The notes under the pieces are model-generated. The model saw nothing but the letters and a program-made list of their open reading frames with translations, was not told the DNA's origin and did no database searches. Position numbers and translations under genes: made by a program. Positions 9,010-16,998 of a stretch of DNA of 64,000 nucleotides are shown here, piece after piece. The stretch is taken from the NCBI RefSeq assembly GCF_036345155.1, contig NZ_CP107772.1, positions 7,626,001 to 7,690,000 of the forward strand, given 5' to 3'. The DNA is from Streptomyces sp. NBC_00582. GTDB lineage: Bacteria; Actinomycetota; Actinomycetes; Streptomycetales; Streptomycetaceae. Every line of letters starts with the position of its first letter. Within the stretch, counting starts at the first letter, position 1.

Positions 9010-9642
9010 ATGGTCACCCAGCCCGCCAAACCCGCCCGACCGGCCCCCGACACCAGCCGCCGCAGCGAGAGGTCGCGCCGCGCCATCTACGACGCGGCCC
9101 TCGCGCTCGTCGCGGAGGCGGGCTATCCGAAGACCACGATCGAGGGGATAGCCGCCCGCGCCGGCGTCGGCAAGCAGACCATCTACCGCTGGTGGGGGTC
9201 GAAGGCCGACGTCCTGCTGGAGGCGTTCCTCGACCTCGGTGAACAGGCCGCCGAAGCCGCGGGCCACGCGCCGTACACCCTCCCCGACACCGGGGACCTG
9301 GCCGCCGACCTCAAGGCCGTCCTGCGCGCCACCGTCGACGAACTCCTCGACCCCCGCTTCGAGGCCCCCGCCCGCGCCCTGTCCGCCGAGGGCCTCGTCA
9401 ACGAACCGCTCGGCCGCGAGTTCGTCACCCGGCTCCTGGAACCCCAGCTCCAGCTCTACGCCGACCGCCTGCGCTCCGCCCAGCGCACCGGCCAGATCCG
9501 CCCCGAGGTCGACCCGCGCATCGCCCTCGAACTCTTCGTCTCCCCGCTCGCCCAGCGCTGGCTCCAGCGCACGGGCCCCATCTCCTACGACTACACGGAC
9601 ACCCTCGTCGACTACGCCCTGTACGGACTGGCACCCCACTGA
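9010..9642 (+). CDS. TetR/AcrR family transcriptional regulator
   Basis: A 210-residue repressor-type protein with an N-terminal helix-turn-helix (TTIEGIAARAGVGKQTIYRWW, residues about 39-60) and a C-terminal ligand domain of TetR_C type. It lies 16 bases behind the Gfo/Idh gene in the same direction. No convincing ribosome site precedes the ATG, so translation may be coupled. It probably controls its own transcription unit or the divergent Bcr-type pump; no clear palindromic operator was found in the 87-base divergent gap. Confidence 0.88.
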   Translation: MVTQPAKPARPAPDTSRRSERSRRAIYDAALALVAEAGYPKTTIEGIAARAGVGKQTIYRWWGSKADVLLEAFLDLGEQAAEAAGHAPYTLPDTGDLAADLKAVLRATVDELLDPRFEAPARALSAEGLVNEPLGREFVTRLLEPQLQLYADRLRSAQRTGQIRPEVDPRIALELFVSPLAQRWLQRTGPISYDYTDTLVDYALYGLAPH

Positions 9643-9740
9643 CGGGCTTTTGCCCCGTTTGGGGGTACGGGACCCCCGATGCGCAGGATGATGGGACCAT
9701 AAGGCATGCTGTCCGCATCACCGGCGAGGCGAGGGGATAG

Positions 9741-10448
9741 ATGAGCGCGGAGTTCGGCGGCCCGAGCGGCCTGCGGGGCAGGCTCACCCAGTGGCTGCGC
9801 GGAAGCGGCCCGGCACAGACCGCCGACGACGGCGGCCGTGAGGCCCTGCTGCTCGCCGCCGCCGGGGCCGGACTGCCCCTCGCGCCCGCCGCGCACCCCG
9901 CCGCCGGCTACCTCTGTTCCTGCGACCGCGTCGGCTGTCCCACCCCGGCCCGCCACCCGGTGTCCTTCGCCTGGCAGACCCAGTCCACCACCGACCGCGC
10001 CCAGATCGAACGCTGGGCACGGCACCAGCCGCAGGCCAACTTCATCACCGCGACCGGCATGACCCACGACGTCCTCGACGTCCCCCTGGAAGCCGGCCGC
10101 GAGGCCCTCGCCCGCCTCCTCGACGCCGGCGTCGACGTCGGCCCGGTCGCCGAGTCCGACGACGGCCGCCTCCTCTTCTTCACCCTCACCCGGGGCACCC
10201 CCGAGGACGAGGACGAGTGGTGGCCCTGCGAACTGGACTGCCACCCCGAGACGATGGCCGAACACCCCGGCCTGCGCTGGCACTGCCGGGGTTCGTACGT
10301 CCTGATCCCCCCGGCCCGCCTCCCGGGCGACGACGGCCGGTCCGTCCACTGGCTACGGGGTCCGGAACACCCTCTCCCGGACCCCCTGAGCCTCCTGGAG
10401 ACGCTGACAGAGGCCTGCGCCCGCCACGTGGACGCCTTCGGCCTGTAG
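9741..10448 (+). CDS. Stand-alone bifunctional DNA primase/polymerase (prim-pol) domain protein
   Basis: A 235-residue protein resembling the N-terminal prim-pol (archaeo-eukaryotic primase-like) domain found on plasmid and phage replication proteins. Recognisable features are the cysteine-containing CSCDRVGCPTPARHPV segment and the QPQANFITATG segment characteristic of the fold. There is no helicase domain, and the acidic catalytic residues are not clear: the usual DxD is replaced around TGMTHDVLDVP. A good ribosome site (GAGGGG) precedes the ATG. It is a chromosomal stand-alone version, common in Streptomyces, of unknown role. It is convergent with the lipoprotein gene. Confidence 0.75.
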   Translation: MSAEFGGPSGLRGRLTQWLRGSGPAQTADDGGREALLLAAAGAGLPLAPAAHPAAGYLCSCDRVGCPTPARHPVSFAWQTQSTTDRAQIERWARHQPQANFITATGMTHDVLDVPLEAGREALARLLDAGVDVGPVAESDDGRLLFFTLTRGTPEDEDEWWPCELDCHPETMAEHPGLRWHCRGSYVLIPPARLPGDDGRSVHWLRGPEHPLPDPLSLLETLTEACARHVDAFGL

Positions 10449-10461
10449 GCTTCTGGCTTTT

Positions 10462-10516
10462 GGTTCCGGGGCGCGGGGAACTGCGCGACCGGCCCCACGC
10501 ACCCGCACCCGGCCGC
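10462..10516. repeat. Streptomyces-type GC-rich intergenic repeat
   Basis: The short gap between two convergent genes contains GGGGCGCGGGGAACTGCGCG and then a CACGCACCCGCACCC tail. This is the same pattern family as the block at 3219-3300. The GGGGC and GGCCCC parts can pair and may act as a terminator. Recognition is from memory of Streptomyces intergenic sequences. Confidence 0.45.
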
Positions 10517-10520
10517 CGGC

Positions 10521-11534
10521 CTAGTCCCCCTTCGCGCCGGTCAACCCCTCGAGCCGGCTCAACAGGGCCACCTTCCCGTCCCCGGTCCCCTTCACGGGAT
10601 CCAGGGCGATCTCGTTCGCGACGAACTCCATCGTCAACGACTGCTTGATCTCCCCGGTCGTCAACGCCTTCACACTCACGTTCGGCGCCGGAACGGACGC
10701 CCCCGCCGCGGCCGTCTGCTTGACGTAGTGGTGCGAGGAGAAGAACACCAACGCCCCGCCGTCCGCCGTCCGCAGCGCCAGCGGCGCGAACTCCCCGCCG
10801 GTCAGCGGCTCGTCGATGTACTGCTGCACCAGCCCCGGCTTCTCGGCACTCTTCGCCCGCGTCGTACGCAACGTACTGGTGTACGCCCCGTCCGCGAACG
10901 CGCTCCCGCCGTCCTTCAGATAGGCGGTGTACTCCTTGCTCAAGTCCCCCGGCGCCCGCGTCAGTTCGGCGGAGTCCGCCGGTACCGCCTCGGCCCAGCC
11001 GTCCTTGTCCTTGGTGAACTCCGGCATCGAGCCCGGCGCCACCAGCGTCAGATACGCCGCCTGCCACGGCTCGGAGAGGTCGCCCCGGGTGAACACCAGC
11101 ACCCAGCGGGCGTCGCCCCCCTTGTTGGCCTTGGCGTCCGCGACGAACCAGCGCGGCCAGCCCGCCTTCTTGGGGATCGTGTACGTCACGTCCGACAGCA
11201 CCAACGGCGTGTGCTGGGGGTTCCCGCCCGGGTTGTTGACCTTCCCGGCCTTCAACCGCGCCGCGTCGATGGCCCCGAGGGCGCCGGTGGTGTACTCGGC
11301 GTCCAGGGAACCGTCGTACGCCTTGTCGGCCCTGTTGTACGCGGTCGTGAACTGCTCCAGCGCCTTCGCGGCCTCCGCCCGGGTCGCCGAGGGGAGCACC
11401 TCGCGCTCCCCGTGGACGACCACACAACCGCTCGCCGTCAACGACAAGGCCGTCGCGGAGGCCGCTATCAGCGCGCCCCGCTCAAGCCTGCGGAGCCTTC
11501 GAGTGCCGCGTTCCCCGGTCGTCAGGTGCGTCAT
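10521..11534 (-). CDS. Putative lipoprotein downstream of efeU
   Basis: A 337-residue predicted lipoprotein. The N-terminus is basic (GTRRLRRLERG), followed by a hydrophobic segment and the lipobox LTASGC, giving lipidation near residue 37. The mature part is mixed alpha/beta with no motif I recognise; it has a VSDVTYTIPKKAGWPRWFVAD segment like streptomycete conserved hypothetical lipoproteins. Its start overlaps the end of efeU by 53 bases, so it is probably the last gene of the iron-uptake operon and translationally coupled. A role in iron capture is only inferred from position. Confidence 0.75.
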   Translation of the reverse strand: MTHLTTGERGTRRLRRLERGALIAASATALSLTASGCVVVHGEREVLPSATRAEAAKALEQFTTAYNRADKAYDGSLDAEYTTGALGAIDAARLKAGKVNNPGGNPQHTPLVLSDVTYTIPKKAGWPRWFVADAKANKGGDARWVLVFTRGDLSEPWQAAYLTLVAPGSMPEFTKDKDGWAEAVPADSAELTRAPGDLSKEYTAYLKDGGSAFADGAYTSTLRTTRAKSAEKPGLVQQYIDEPLTGGEFAPLALRTADGGALVFFSSHHYVKQTAAAGASVPAPNVSVKALTTGEIKQSLTMEFVANEIALDPVKGTGDGKVALLSRLEGLTGAKGD

Positions 11535-12366
11535 CAGGTGCCTTCACCTTCCCCTTCCCGGAGGCGAACCCTACCGGGGCGAGGAACAGCGCGAGCGTGG
11601 GGACCAGGTAGAGCAGCCACACCGTGACCTGGAGGACGGTCGGATCGGGCTGGAAGTTGAACACGCCCTTCAGCAGCGTCCCGTACCAGCTGTCCGGCGG
11701 GATCGTGCCGCTGATGTCGAAGGCCAGGCTGTTCAGCCCGGGCAGCCAGTCGGCCTCCTGGAGGTCGTGGAAGCCGTACGCGAGGACGCCCGCCGCCACG
11801 ACGACGAGCATGCCGCCCGTCCAGGTGAAGAACTTCGCGAGGTTGATTTTCAGCGCCCCGCGGTAGAACAGCCAGCCCAGGAACACGGCGGTCGCCAGAC
11901 CCAGGGCCACGCCGATCAGCGGGCGCGGGGTGCCGTCACCGGCCGCGTGCACCGACGCCCACACGAACAGGGCGGTCTCCAGGCCCTCCCGGCCCACCGC
12001 GAGGAACGCGGTCGCCACCAGCGCGCCCGTGCCGATCGCGAGGGCCGCGTCCAGCTTGTCGTGCAACTCGGACTTCAGATGCCGGGCGGTGCGCCGCATC
12101 CAGAAGACCATCCAGGTCACCAGGCCCACCGCGAGGACCGACAGCGAGCCGCCGAGCGCCTCCTGCGCCTCGAACGTCAGCTCCTGGGAGCCGAATTCGA
12201 GGACGCAGCCGAAGCCCATCGCGATGAGCACGGCGATGGCGATACCGGTCCACACCGGCCTCAGCGCGTCCCGGCGGCCGGTCTTCACCAGGTAGGCGAT
12301 GAGGATGCAGACGACGAGCGAGGCCTCCAGGCCCTCCCGAAGTCCGATCAGGTAGTTGGAGAACAC
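11482..12366 (-). CDS. efeU: EfeU, FTR1-family ferrous/ferric iron permease
   Basis: This is the membrane permease of the EfeUOB iron-uptake system. The 294-residue protein has seven predicted membrane helices and the two FTR1 iron-binding signatures: REGLE at residues 10-14 (LREGLEASL) and a second REGLE in VGREGLETALF. Both Glu residues are intact. The gene lies only three bases after efeB and overlaps the lipoprotein gene downstream. Transcription probably comes from the iron-box promoter in front of efeO. Confidence 0.95.
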   Translation of the reverse strand: MFSNYLIGLREGLEASLVVCILIAYLVKTGRRDALRPVWTGIAIAVLIAMGFGCVLEFGSQELTFEAQEALGGSLSVLAVGLVTWMVFWMRRTARHLKSELHDKLDAALAIGTGALVATAFLAVGREGLETALFVWASVHAAGDGTPRPLIGVALGLATAVFLGWLFYRGALKINLAKFFTWTGGMLVVVAAGVLAYGFHDLQEADWLPGLNSLAFDISGTIPPDSWYGTLLKGVFNFQPDPTVLQVTVWLLYLVPTLALFLAPVGFASGKGKVKAPDDAPDDRGTRHSKAPQA

Positions 12367-12369
12367 GGC

Positions 12370-13632
12370 TCAGGCCTCCTCGGAGAACAGCGTCCGGCCC
12401 CACCAGTCGTCCTTGTCCCGGACGCCCGGCGGCACGGCGAAGACGGCCGAACCCACGTGCTGGATGTACTCGTTGAGCGCGTCGGTCGCGAGATTGCGCT
12501 GGATGCGGATGAACCCGTTGCTCACATCGCGCATGTAGGCCAGGAAGAACAGCCCGGCCTCCAGGCGCCCCAGGCCGTCGGTGCCGTCGGTGAAGGAGTA
12601 GCCGCGGCGCAGGATCGTCGACCCGTGGTTGGAGTCGGGGTGCGCGAGCCGGACGTGCGCGTCGGGCTTCATCGCCTTCAGGAACGGCTCGTCACGCTCC
12701 TTCGCCTTGCCCACGGGCGCGCCCTCGCCCTTGTCCCGACCGAACACGTCCTCCTGCTCCTGCAGGGAGGTGCGGTCCCAGGTCTCGATGTGCATCCGGA
12801 TCCGCCGGGCGACGAGGTAGGAGCCGCCCGCCATCCACTGCGGGCCGTCCTTCTCGCCGACCCACACGAACTTCTTCAGCCGGTCGGTCTCGGTGCCCGC
12901 GATGTTGCGGGTGCCGTCCTTGAAGCCCATGAGGTTGCGCGGGGTCTGCGCCTCGGGGGTGGTGGAGGAGGTCTTGCCGAACCCGAGCTGCGACCAGCGG
13001 ATGGAGACCTTGCCCATGCCGATGCGGGCGAGGTTGCGGATGGCGTGCACGGCGACCTGCGGGTCGTCGGCGCAGGCCTGGACGCACAGATCGCCGTTGG
13101 AGCGGCTCGGGTCGAGGGCGTCCCCGGCGAACTTCGGCAGATCGACCAGCGCGTCGGGCCGCTTGTCGTCCAGCCCGAACTTCGCGAACAGGGACGGGCC
13201 GAAGCCGAGGGTGAGCGTGAGGCGCGAGGGCTTCAGGCCCAGGGCCTCACCGGTGTCGTCCGGCGGGGCCTCGGCGAGCCCGCCGTACGCCCCGTCACCG
13301 ACCGCCTTCCCGGCGGTCATCCGGCGTGCGGCGGCCGTCCAGTCCTTGAGCATCTGCACGAACGCGGCGCGGTCGGTGGTGTCCACGTCGAACGCGGCGA
13401 AGTGCAGCCGGTCCTGGACGGGCGTGGCGATGCCGGCCTGGTGCGCGCCGTGGAACGCGACCGCGGCACCGGTCTCGGCGGCCGTGGGCTCGACGTCGTC
13501 GCCGGTGCGGGCCATCGCCACCGCGCCGCCGGCCGCGGCGGCACCGAGCGCGAGCCCGGCACCGCCCCAGCCGATGAGCGACCGCCGGGAGGGGTGGGTG
13601 TCGTCCTTCTTGGTCTCGGTGATCTCGGTCAT
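12370..13632 (-). CDS. efeB: EfeB, Tat-exported Dyp-type haem peroxidase
   Basis: A 420-residue periplasm-equivalent haem peroxidase of the EfeUOB system, proposed to oxidise ferrous iron or take iron from haem. The twin-arginine signal is HPSRRSLIG, followed by an alanine/glycine-rich hydrophobic stretch. The Dyp motif GFKDGT contains the conserved Asp. Further on, LRRGYSFTDG provides the conserved Arg region, and a proximal His is expected around NHGSTILRRG. The ATG at 13632 lies 11 bases after efeO. Confidence 0.95.
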   Translation of the reverse strand: MTEITETKKDDTHPSRRSLIGWGGAGLALGAAAAGGAVAMARTGDDVEPTAAETGAAVAFHGAHQAGIATPVQDRLHFAAFDVDTTDRAAFVQMLKDWTAAARRMTAGKAVGDGAYGGLAEAPPDDTGEALGLKPSRLTLTLGFGPSLFAKFGLDDKRPDALVDLPKFAGDALDPSRSNGDLCVQACADDPQVAVHAIRNLARIGMGKVSIRWSQLGFGKTSSTTPEAQTPRNLMGFKDGTRNIAGTETDRLKKFVWVGEKDGPQWMAGGSYLVARRIRMHIETWDRTSLQEQEDVFGRDKGEGAPVGKAKERDEPFLKAMKPDAHVRLAHPDSNHGSTILRRGYSFTDGTDGLGRLEAGLFFLAYMRDVSNGFIRIQRNLATDALNEYIQHVGSAVFAVPPGVRDKDDWWGRTLFSEEA

Positions 13633-13643
13633 CGCCGTCCCCC

Positions 13644-14783
13644 TTACTTGACCACGGCCGCGGCGAGCTTGGAGAGCGGCTCGGCGAGCGCGTTCACCGC
13701 GTCCGAGAGCTCCTTGCGCTGGGCCTCGGTGACCTTGTCGTAGGAGACGAAGTCGTAGGAGGCCTTGTCGGTGCGGTACTTGTCCAGCAGCGTGTTCAGC
13801 GCGTCGAACTGCTGGTCGAGTTCGGTGGTCAGCGCCGCGTCGTTGGTCTTGGCGACCGGCTCGAGCAGTTCGTACGCCTTCTGCGCGCCCTCGACGTTGG
13901 CCTTGAAGTCGACGAGGTCGGTGTGCGAGTAGCGGTCCTCCTCGCCGGTGACCTTGCCGGTGGCGACCTCGTCGAGCAGTTCCTTGGCGCCGTTGGCCAT
14001 GGAGGTCGGGGTGATCTCGGCCTTGCCGACCCGCTTCTGCCAGTCCTTCAGGTCGGTGAGGAGCTGGTCGGCGAGGGTCTTCTCCTCGTCGCCGATCTTC
14101 TTGTCCTCCCAGAGGGCCTTCTCCAGCCGGTGCCAGCCGGTCCACTTCTGCCCGTCCTCCAGGCCGTCCGCGCGGACGTCGACCTTCGGGTCGATGTCAC
14201 CGAAGGACTCGGCGACGGGCTCGGTGCGCTCCCAGCCGAGGCGGGAGGGCGCGTAGGCCTTCTGGGCGGCGGTGAGGTCGCCGGCCTTGATGGCCTTCAC
14301 GAAGGTCTCGACGAGCGGGATGGTGGCGTCGGACTGCTCCTGCGCGTACTCACGGTAGTCGGCGACGGCCTTGTCCAGGGTGGGGTTCCGCTTGGCGGCG
14401 GTGCCGCCGGTGACCTTGAGGGTCTGACGGATGCCGGTGCCCTTCATGCCGGGCTTGCAGGCGATCTCGTAGTCGCCGGCCTTCACCTCGGCGGTGACGC
14501 GCTGCTTGGTGCCGGGGCCGATGTTCTCGCGCTCGGTGACGATCCGGTCGTCCGGGAAGAGGACGTAGACCTCGGTGACCTTGGAGCCCTTGTTCTGGAT
14601 GGCGAGCTCGACGTGTCCGGCGGAGATCTCCTTCTTGGAGGTCTTGCACGTGGAGTCGGTGGCGGTCACGTCGATGACCCGGTCGCCGCCCTTGGCGTCG
14701 CTCTTCGAGGTGCAGCCCGTGACGGCGGTCAGTGCGGTCACGGCGGCGACGGCGGTGACGACGGACAGTCTGGCGGCTCGCAT
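13644..14783 (-). CDS. efeO: EfeO, iron-uptake lipoprotein (cupredoxin + M75 domains)
   Basis: The extracytoplasmic iron-binding component of EfeUOB, 379 residues. The lipobox TAVTGC gives a lipid-anchored Cys near residue 24. An N-terminal cupredoxin-like domain (to about residue 125) is followed by a peptidase-M75/imelysin-type helical domain carrying the family HxxE metal site in GWHRLEKALWE. It is the first gene of the operon; a tandem iron box lies 50-90 bases upstream. Confidence 0.95.
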   Translation of the reverse strand: MRAARLSVVTAVAAVTALTAVTGCTSKSDAKGGDRVIDVTATDSTCKTSKKEISAGHVELAIQNKGSKVTEVYVLFPDDRIVTERENIGPGTKQRVTAEVKAGDYEIACKPGMKGTGIRQTLKVTGGTAAKRNPTLDKAVADYREYAQEQSDATIPLVETFVKAIKAGDLTAAQKAYAPSRLGWERTEPVAESFGDIDPKVDVRADGLEDGQKWTGWHRLEKALWEDKKIGDEEKTLADQLLTDLKDWQKRVGKAEITPTSMANGAKELLDEVATGKVTGEEDRYSHTDLVDFKANVEGAQKAYELLEPVAKTNDAALTTELDQQFDALNTLLDKYRTDKASYDFVSYDKVTEAQRKELSDAVNALAEPLSKLAAAVVK

Positions 14784-14832
14784 GCGGGCTCCCGGGCGAT
14801 GGCTGAATATTCACGTGACCGGACTCACAGGG

Positions 14833-14870
14833 TTGGTGAGCCTGACCTAACTTATCCAAGGCTTACCTGC
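14833..14870 (-). promoter_or_regulatory. Tandem DmdR/IdeR-type iron boxes upstream of efeO
   Basis: On the minus strand, 14850-14833 reads TTAGGTCAGGCTCACCAA, very close to the actinobacterial iron-box consensus TTAGGTTAGGCTCACCTAA. Immediately adjacent, 14852-14870 contains AAGGCTTACCTGC, the second half of another box. Two neighbouring boxes fit cooperative binding of DtxR-family dimers that repress efeUOB when iron is plentiful. Confidence 0.85.
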
Positions 14871-15024
14871 GTAATACCCGGCTGTGCCGTGATTCAGCTC
14901 TCATAGACGGTGTAAGAGCACGGCCCGGTCACGGTGGCTCAAAACGAACCCCAACAACAGGTCAAAGGAGATTCAAAGATTCCGCTTTCACAACCGGAGG
15001 CCACGGCGATGCTTCAATCTCCGG

Positions 15025-15678
15025 GTGACTGATTACGACGTGCTCCGCGTCTTCTGTGCGCCGAACGGCGGCTACGGCAACGAACTGGGCGTGGTCCGCG
15101 ACGGCTCGGTTCTGCCGCAGCGGGAGGACCGCCAGGCCCTCGCCGCGAAACTCGGCTTCAGCGAGACGGTGTTCGTCGACGATCCCGAGCGCGGGATCAT
15201 CGACATCTACACCCCCACGGTCCGGCTGCCCTTCGCCGGCTACCCCTGCGTCGGCGCGGCCTGGCTGCTCGACGTCCCCGAACTGGTCATCCCCGCCGGG
15301 GTCGTCGGCGCCCGGCTGGACGGGGAGTTCAGCTGGATCGAGGCACGGGCGGAGTGGGCCCCGCCGCGCACGTTCCGCCAGTACGCCACCGCCGCCGAGA
15401 TCGACGACCTCAGCGTGCCGCCGCCCGGCGAGTGGGTCTACGCCTGGGCGTGGGAGGACGAGCCCGCCGGCCGGATCCGCGCCCGCGGCTTCCCCGGCCG
15501 CGGCGACGGCATCGAGGAGGACGAGGCGACCGGAGCGGCCGCGCTCCTGCTCACCGAACAGCTCGGCCGGGCCCTCAACATCACCCAGGGCGCGGGCTCC
15601 CAGATCCTCACCGCCCCGCAGCCGTACGGCTGGGTGGAGATCGGCGGCCGGGTCCGCCTGGAGGGCGCGGAACGCTGA
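15025..15678 (+). CDS. PhzF-family isomerase-like protein (short form)
   Basis: The 217-residue protein matches the PhzF/DapF-like fold. The N-terminal lobe has the equivalent of the catalytic Glu in FSETVFV, followed by the signature LPFAGYPCVGAAW. The C-terminal DEATGAAALLL matches the PhzF xDPATGSA box. It is about 50-60 residues shorter than typical PhzF proteins, lacking material in the middle. The GTG start has no ribosome site, but CAATCT lies about 7 bases upstream, so the mRNA may be leaderless. The substrate is unknown and a phenazine role should not be assumed. It is divergent from efeO. Confidence 0.8.
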   Translation: MTDYDVLRVFCAPNGGYGNELGVVRDGSVLPQREDRQALAAKLGFSETVFVDDPERGIIDIYTPTVRLPFAGYPCVGAAWLLDVPELVIPAGVVGARLDGEFSWIEARAEWAPPRTFRQYATAAEIDDLSVPPPGEWVYAWAWEDEPAGRIRARGFPGRGDGIEEDEATGAAALLLTEQLGRALNITQGAGSQILTAPQPYGWVEIGGRVRLEGAER

Positions 15679-15833
15679 ACTCCCCGCGCCGGGCGGCGGG
15701 AGGCGCCGAACGATACATCCCGCTGCGGGCGTCCGTGGTGTTCCGGGCGGCCGTCCGGGTGGTCCCGCGTGTGCGCCGGGAGGCGAGCGGTTACCTCTGG
15801 GCGTGACCACTCCGCCTCCGCGAGAGGAGCATC

Positions 15834-16148
15834 ATGCGTATCCGATCAGTTCTGGCCGCCGCCGTGCTGGGGGTCGCCCTGACCGCCGCCGGCGCGACGA
15901 GCGCCATCGCCGACGAGGGGCCACGCCACCACGGCGGCGGCCACTACGGCTCGGAAGGTCACTACGGCCAGGAAGGTCACTACGGCCAGGAAGGCCACCA
16001 TCACGGCAAGGAAGGTCACTACGGCCAGAAGGACGAGGGCCGGCACCACGGCGTCGACCGCGGGCCCGTCTGCAGCCCGTACGTCGGCAAGGTCGACACG
16101 GTCTCCAGTGACATCTTCTGGGCCGGCGCGCACTGCGGCTGGTTCTAG
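15834..16148 (+). CDS. Secreted His/Gly-repeat protein
   Basis: A 104-residue secreted protein with an N-terminal signal peptide, probably cleaved after AIA. It continues into a histidine/glycine-rich region built on the hexapeptide EGHYGQ, plus HHGGGH, HHHGKEGHYG and RHHG. The DNA repeat unit is 18 bases (positions 15954-16028). The C-terminus carries two Cys residues 22 apart, which could form a disulphide. The strong ribosome site GAGAGGAG fixes the start. His-rich repeats often bind Ni, Zn, Cu, Fe or haem; with efeUOB on one side and haem oxygenase on the other, a metal or haem role is plausible but unproven. Confidence 0.85.
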   Translation: MRIRSVLAAAVLGVALTAAGATSAIADEGPRHHGGGHYGSEGHYGQEGHYGQEGHHHGKEGHYGQKDEGRHHGVDRGPVCSPYVGKVDTVSSDIFWAGAHCGWF

Positions 16149-16163
16149 AACCCGCCCGCGGCA

Positions 16164-16208
16164 GGCACCGGGCCCCTTCCCCATGAGCGGGGAAAGGGGC
16201 CCGGTGCC
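16164..16208. terminator. Strong bidirectional hairpin terminator
   Basis: A 19-bp inverted repeat (left arm begins GGCACCGGGCCCC, right arm ends GGGGCCCGGTGCC) with one bulged base and a short ATGAGC loop. It lies between the convergent His-repeat and haem oxygenase genes and would serve both. Confidence 0.85.
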
Positions 16209-16240
16209 GTCTGCGGGCCGTGCCGGGGGCGTCGGCGGTC

Positions 16241-16888
16241 TCAGGCCGACAGCGGGAACTCCTCACCCAGCGCCCGGAAGACGGCCGTGTTCAGCGCGAA
16301 GGCCCGCTTGCACTCGGCCACGATCCGCTGCTTCTCCAGATCGTCCGCCCTCACCGCGTCGAGCAGTTCCCGGTAGTCCCGCTTGAAGGCCGCCGGGTTG
16401 CCGATCTCCTCGAAGACGTAGAAGCGGACGCCGTCGCCCTTCTTCTCGAAGCCCCAGGTCCGCTCCGCCCGGTCGCGGATGATCTGACCGCCCGAGAGGT
16501 CGCCGAGATAGCGCGTGTAGTGGTGGGCGATGTACCCGGCCGGCCAGTCCTCGGCGCACTCCCGCACCCGGTCCGCGTAGGCCCGGGTCGCCGGCAGCGC
16601 CGACAGTCCCTCCCGCCAGTGCGCTCCCCGCAGATGCGTCAGGTCCCGCTCCAGCGCCGCCAGCCGGAACAACTCCGGCCTGATGAACGGGCCCGCCACC
16701 GGGTCCGACGCCAGCCGTCCGGCGCCGGCCTCCAGCGCCTCGTAGACGAACCAGAGCTGTTCGGTGTAGCGGGCGTACGCCGCGACCCCGAGCCCGCCGC
16801 CCAGCAGGTCGCTCATGAACGTCGAGGTCTCGGCCTCCGTGTGCTGCTCGTGGGAGGCGGTGCGGATGACGGTCGAGAAGGAGTCCAT
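16241..16888 (-). CDS. hmuO: Haem oxygenase (biliverdin-producing)
   Basis: A 215-residue cytoplasmic enzyme that opens haem to biliverdin, CO and iron. It shows the canonical bacterial HmuO pattern. The proximal His is in the N-terminal helix (TASHEQHTEAE), and the distal-helix glycine motif is YLGDLSGGQ. The FYVFEEIGNPAAFKRDYR segment completes the family pattern, and the length is normal. The gene is monocistronic. The near-perfect iron box lies just upstream of its ATG, so it should be induced when iron is scarce, letting the cell use haem as an iron source. Confidence 0.95.
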   Translation of the reverse strand: MDSFSTVIRTASHEQHTEAETSTFMSDLLGGGLGVAAYARYTEQLWFVYEALEAGAGRLASDPVAGPFIRPELFRLAALERDLTHLRGAHWREGLSALPATRAYADRVRECAEDWPAGYIAHHYTRYLGDLSGGQIIRDRAERTWGFEKKGDGVRFYVFEEIGNPAAFKRDYRELLDAVRADDLEKQRIVAECKRAFALNTAVFRALGEEFPLSA

Positions 16889-16901
16889 ACGACCAATCCT
16901 C

Positions 16902-16920
16902 TAAGGTAAGGCTTACCTAA
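16902..16920 (-). promoter_or_regulatory. Near-perfect DmdR/IdeR iron box at the haem oxygenase promoter
   Basis: The 19-bp sequence TAAGGTAAGGCTTACCTAA differs from the iron-box consensus at two positions and is almost palindromic. It ends 14 bases before the haem oxygenase ATG, so a bound repressor would block transcription start or early elongation directly. Confidence 0.9.
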
Positions 16921-16927
16921 GTCAATG

Positions 16928-16991
16928 CTTTTGCCGACACCCTGTCGGTAAAAGCGTACAAGAAAGGGCCCGCTCCGCACGGGAGCGGGCC
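16928..16991 (-). terminator. Two consecutive hairpins, likely terminator of map
   Basis: The first hairpin after the map stop (16967-16991) pairs GGCCCGCTCC with GGAGCGGGCC around a five-base loop, followed on the minus strand by TTTCTTG. A second, AT-richer hairpin (16928-16954) pairs CTTTTGCCGACA with TGTCGGTAAAAG, with one G-T pair. Together they separate map transcription from the haem oxygenase promoter. Confidence 0.7.
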
Positions 16992-16998
16992 TCGGGCG

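Noticed and set aside
15025..15678. Phenazine biosynthesis gene
   Set aside because: PhzF-fold proteins are widespread outside phenazine clusters and no other phz gene is nearby; only the fold is claimed.
15954..16028. Possible CRISPR or VNTR array
   Set aside because: The 18-base repeats have no variable spacers and encode EGHYGQ units in frame; it is a coding repeat.
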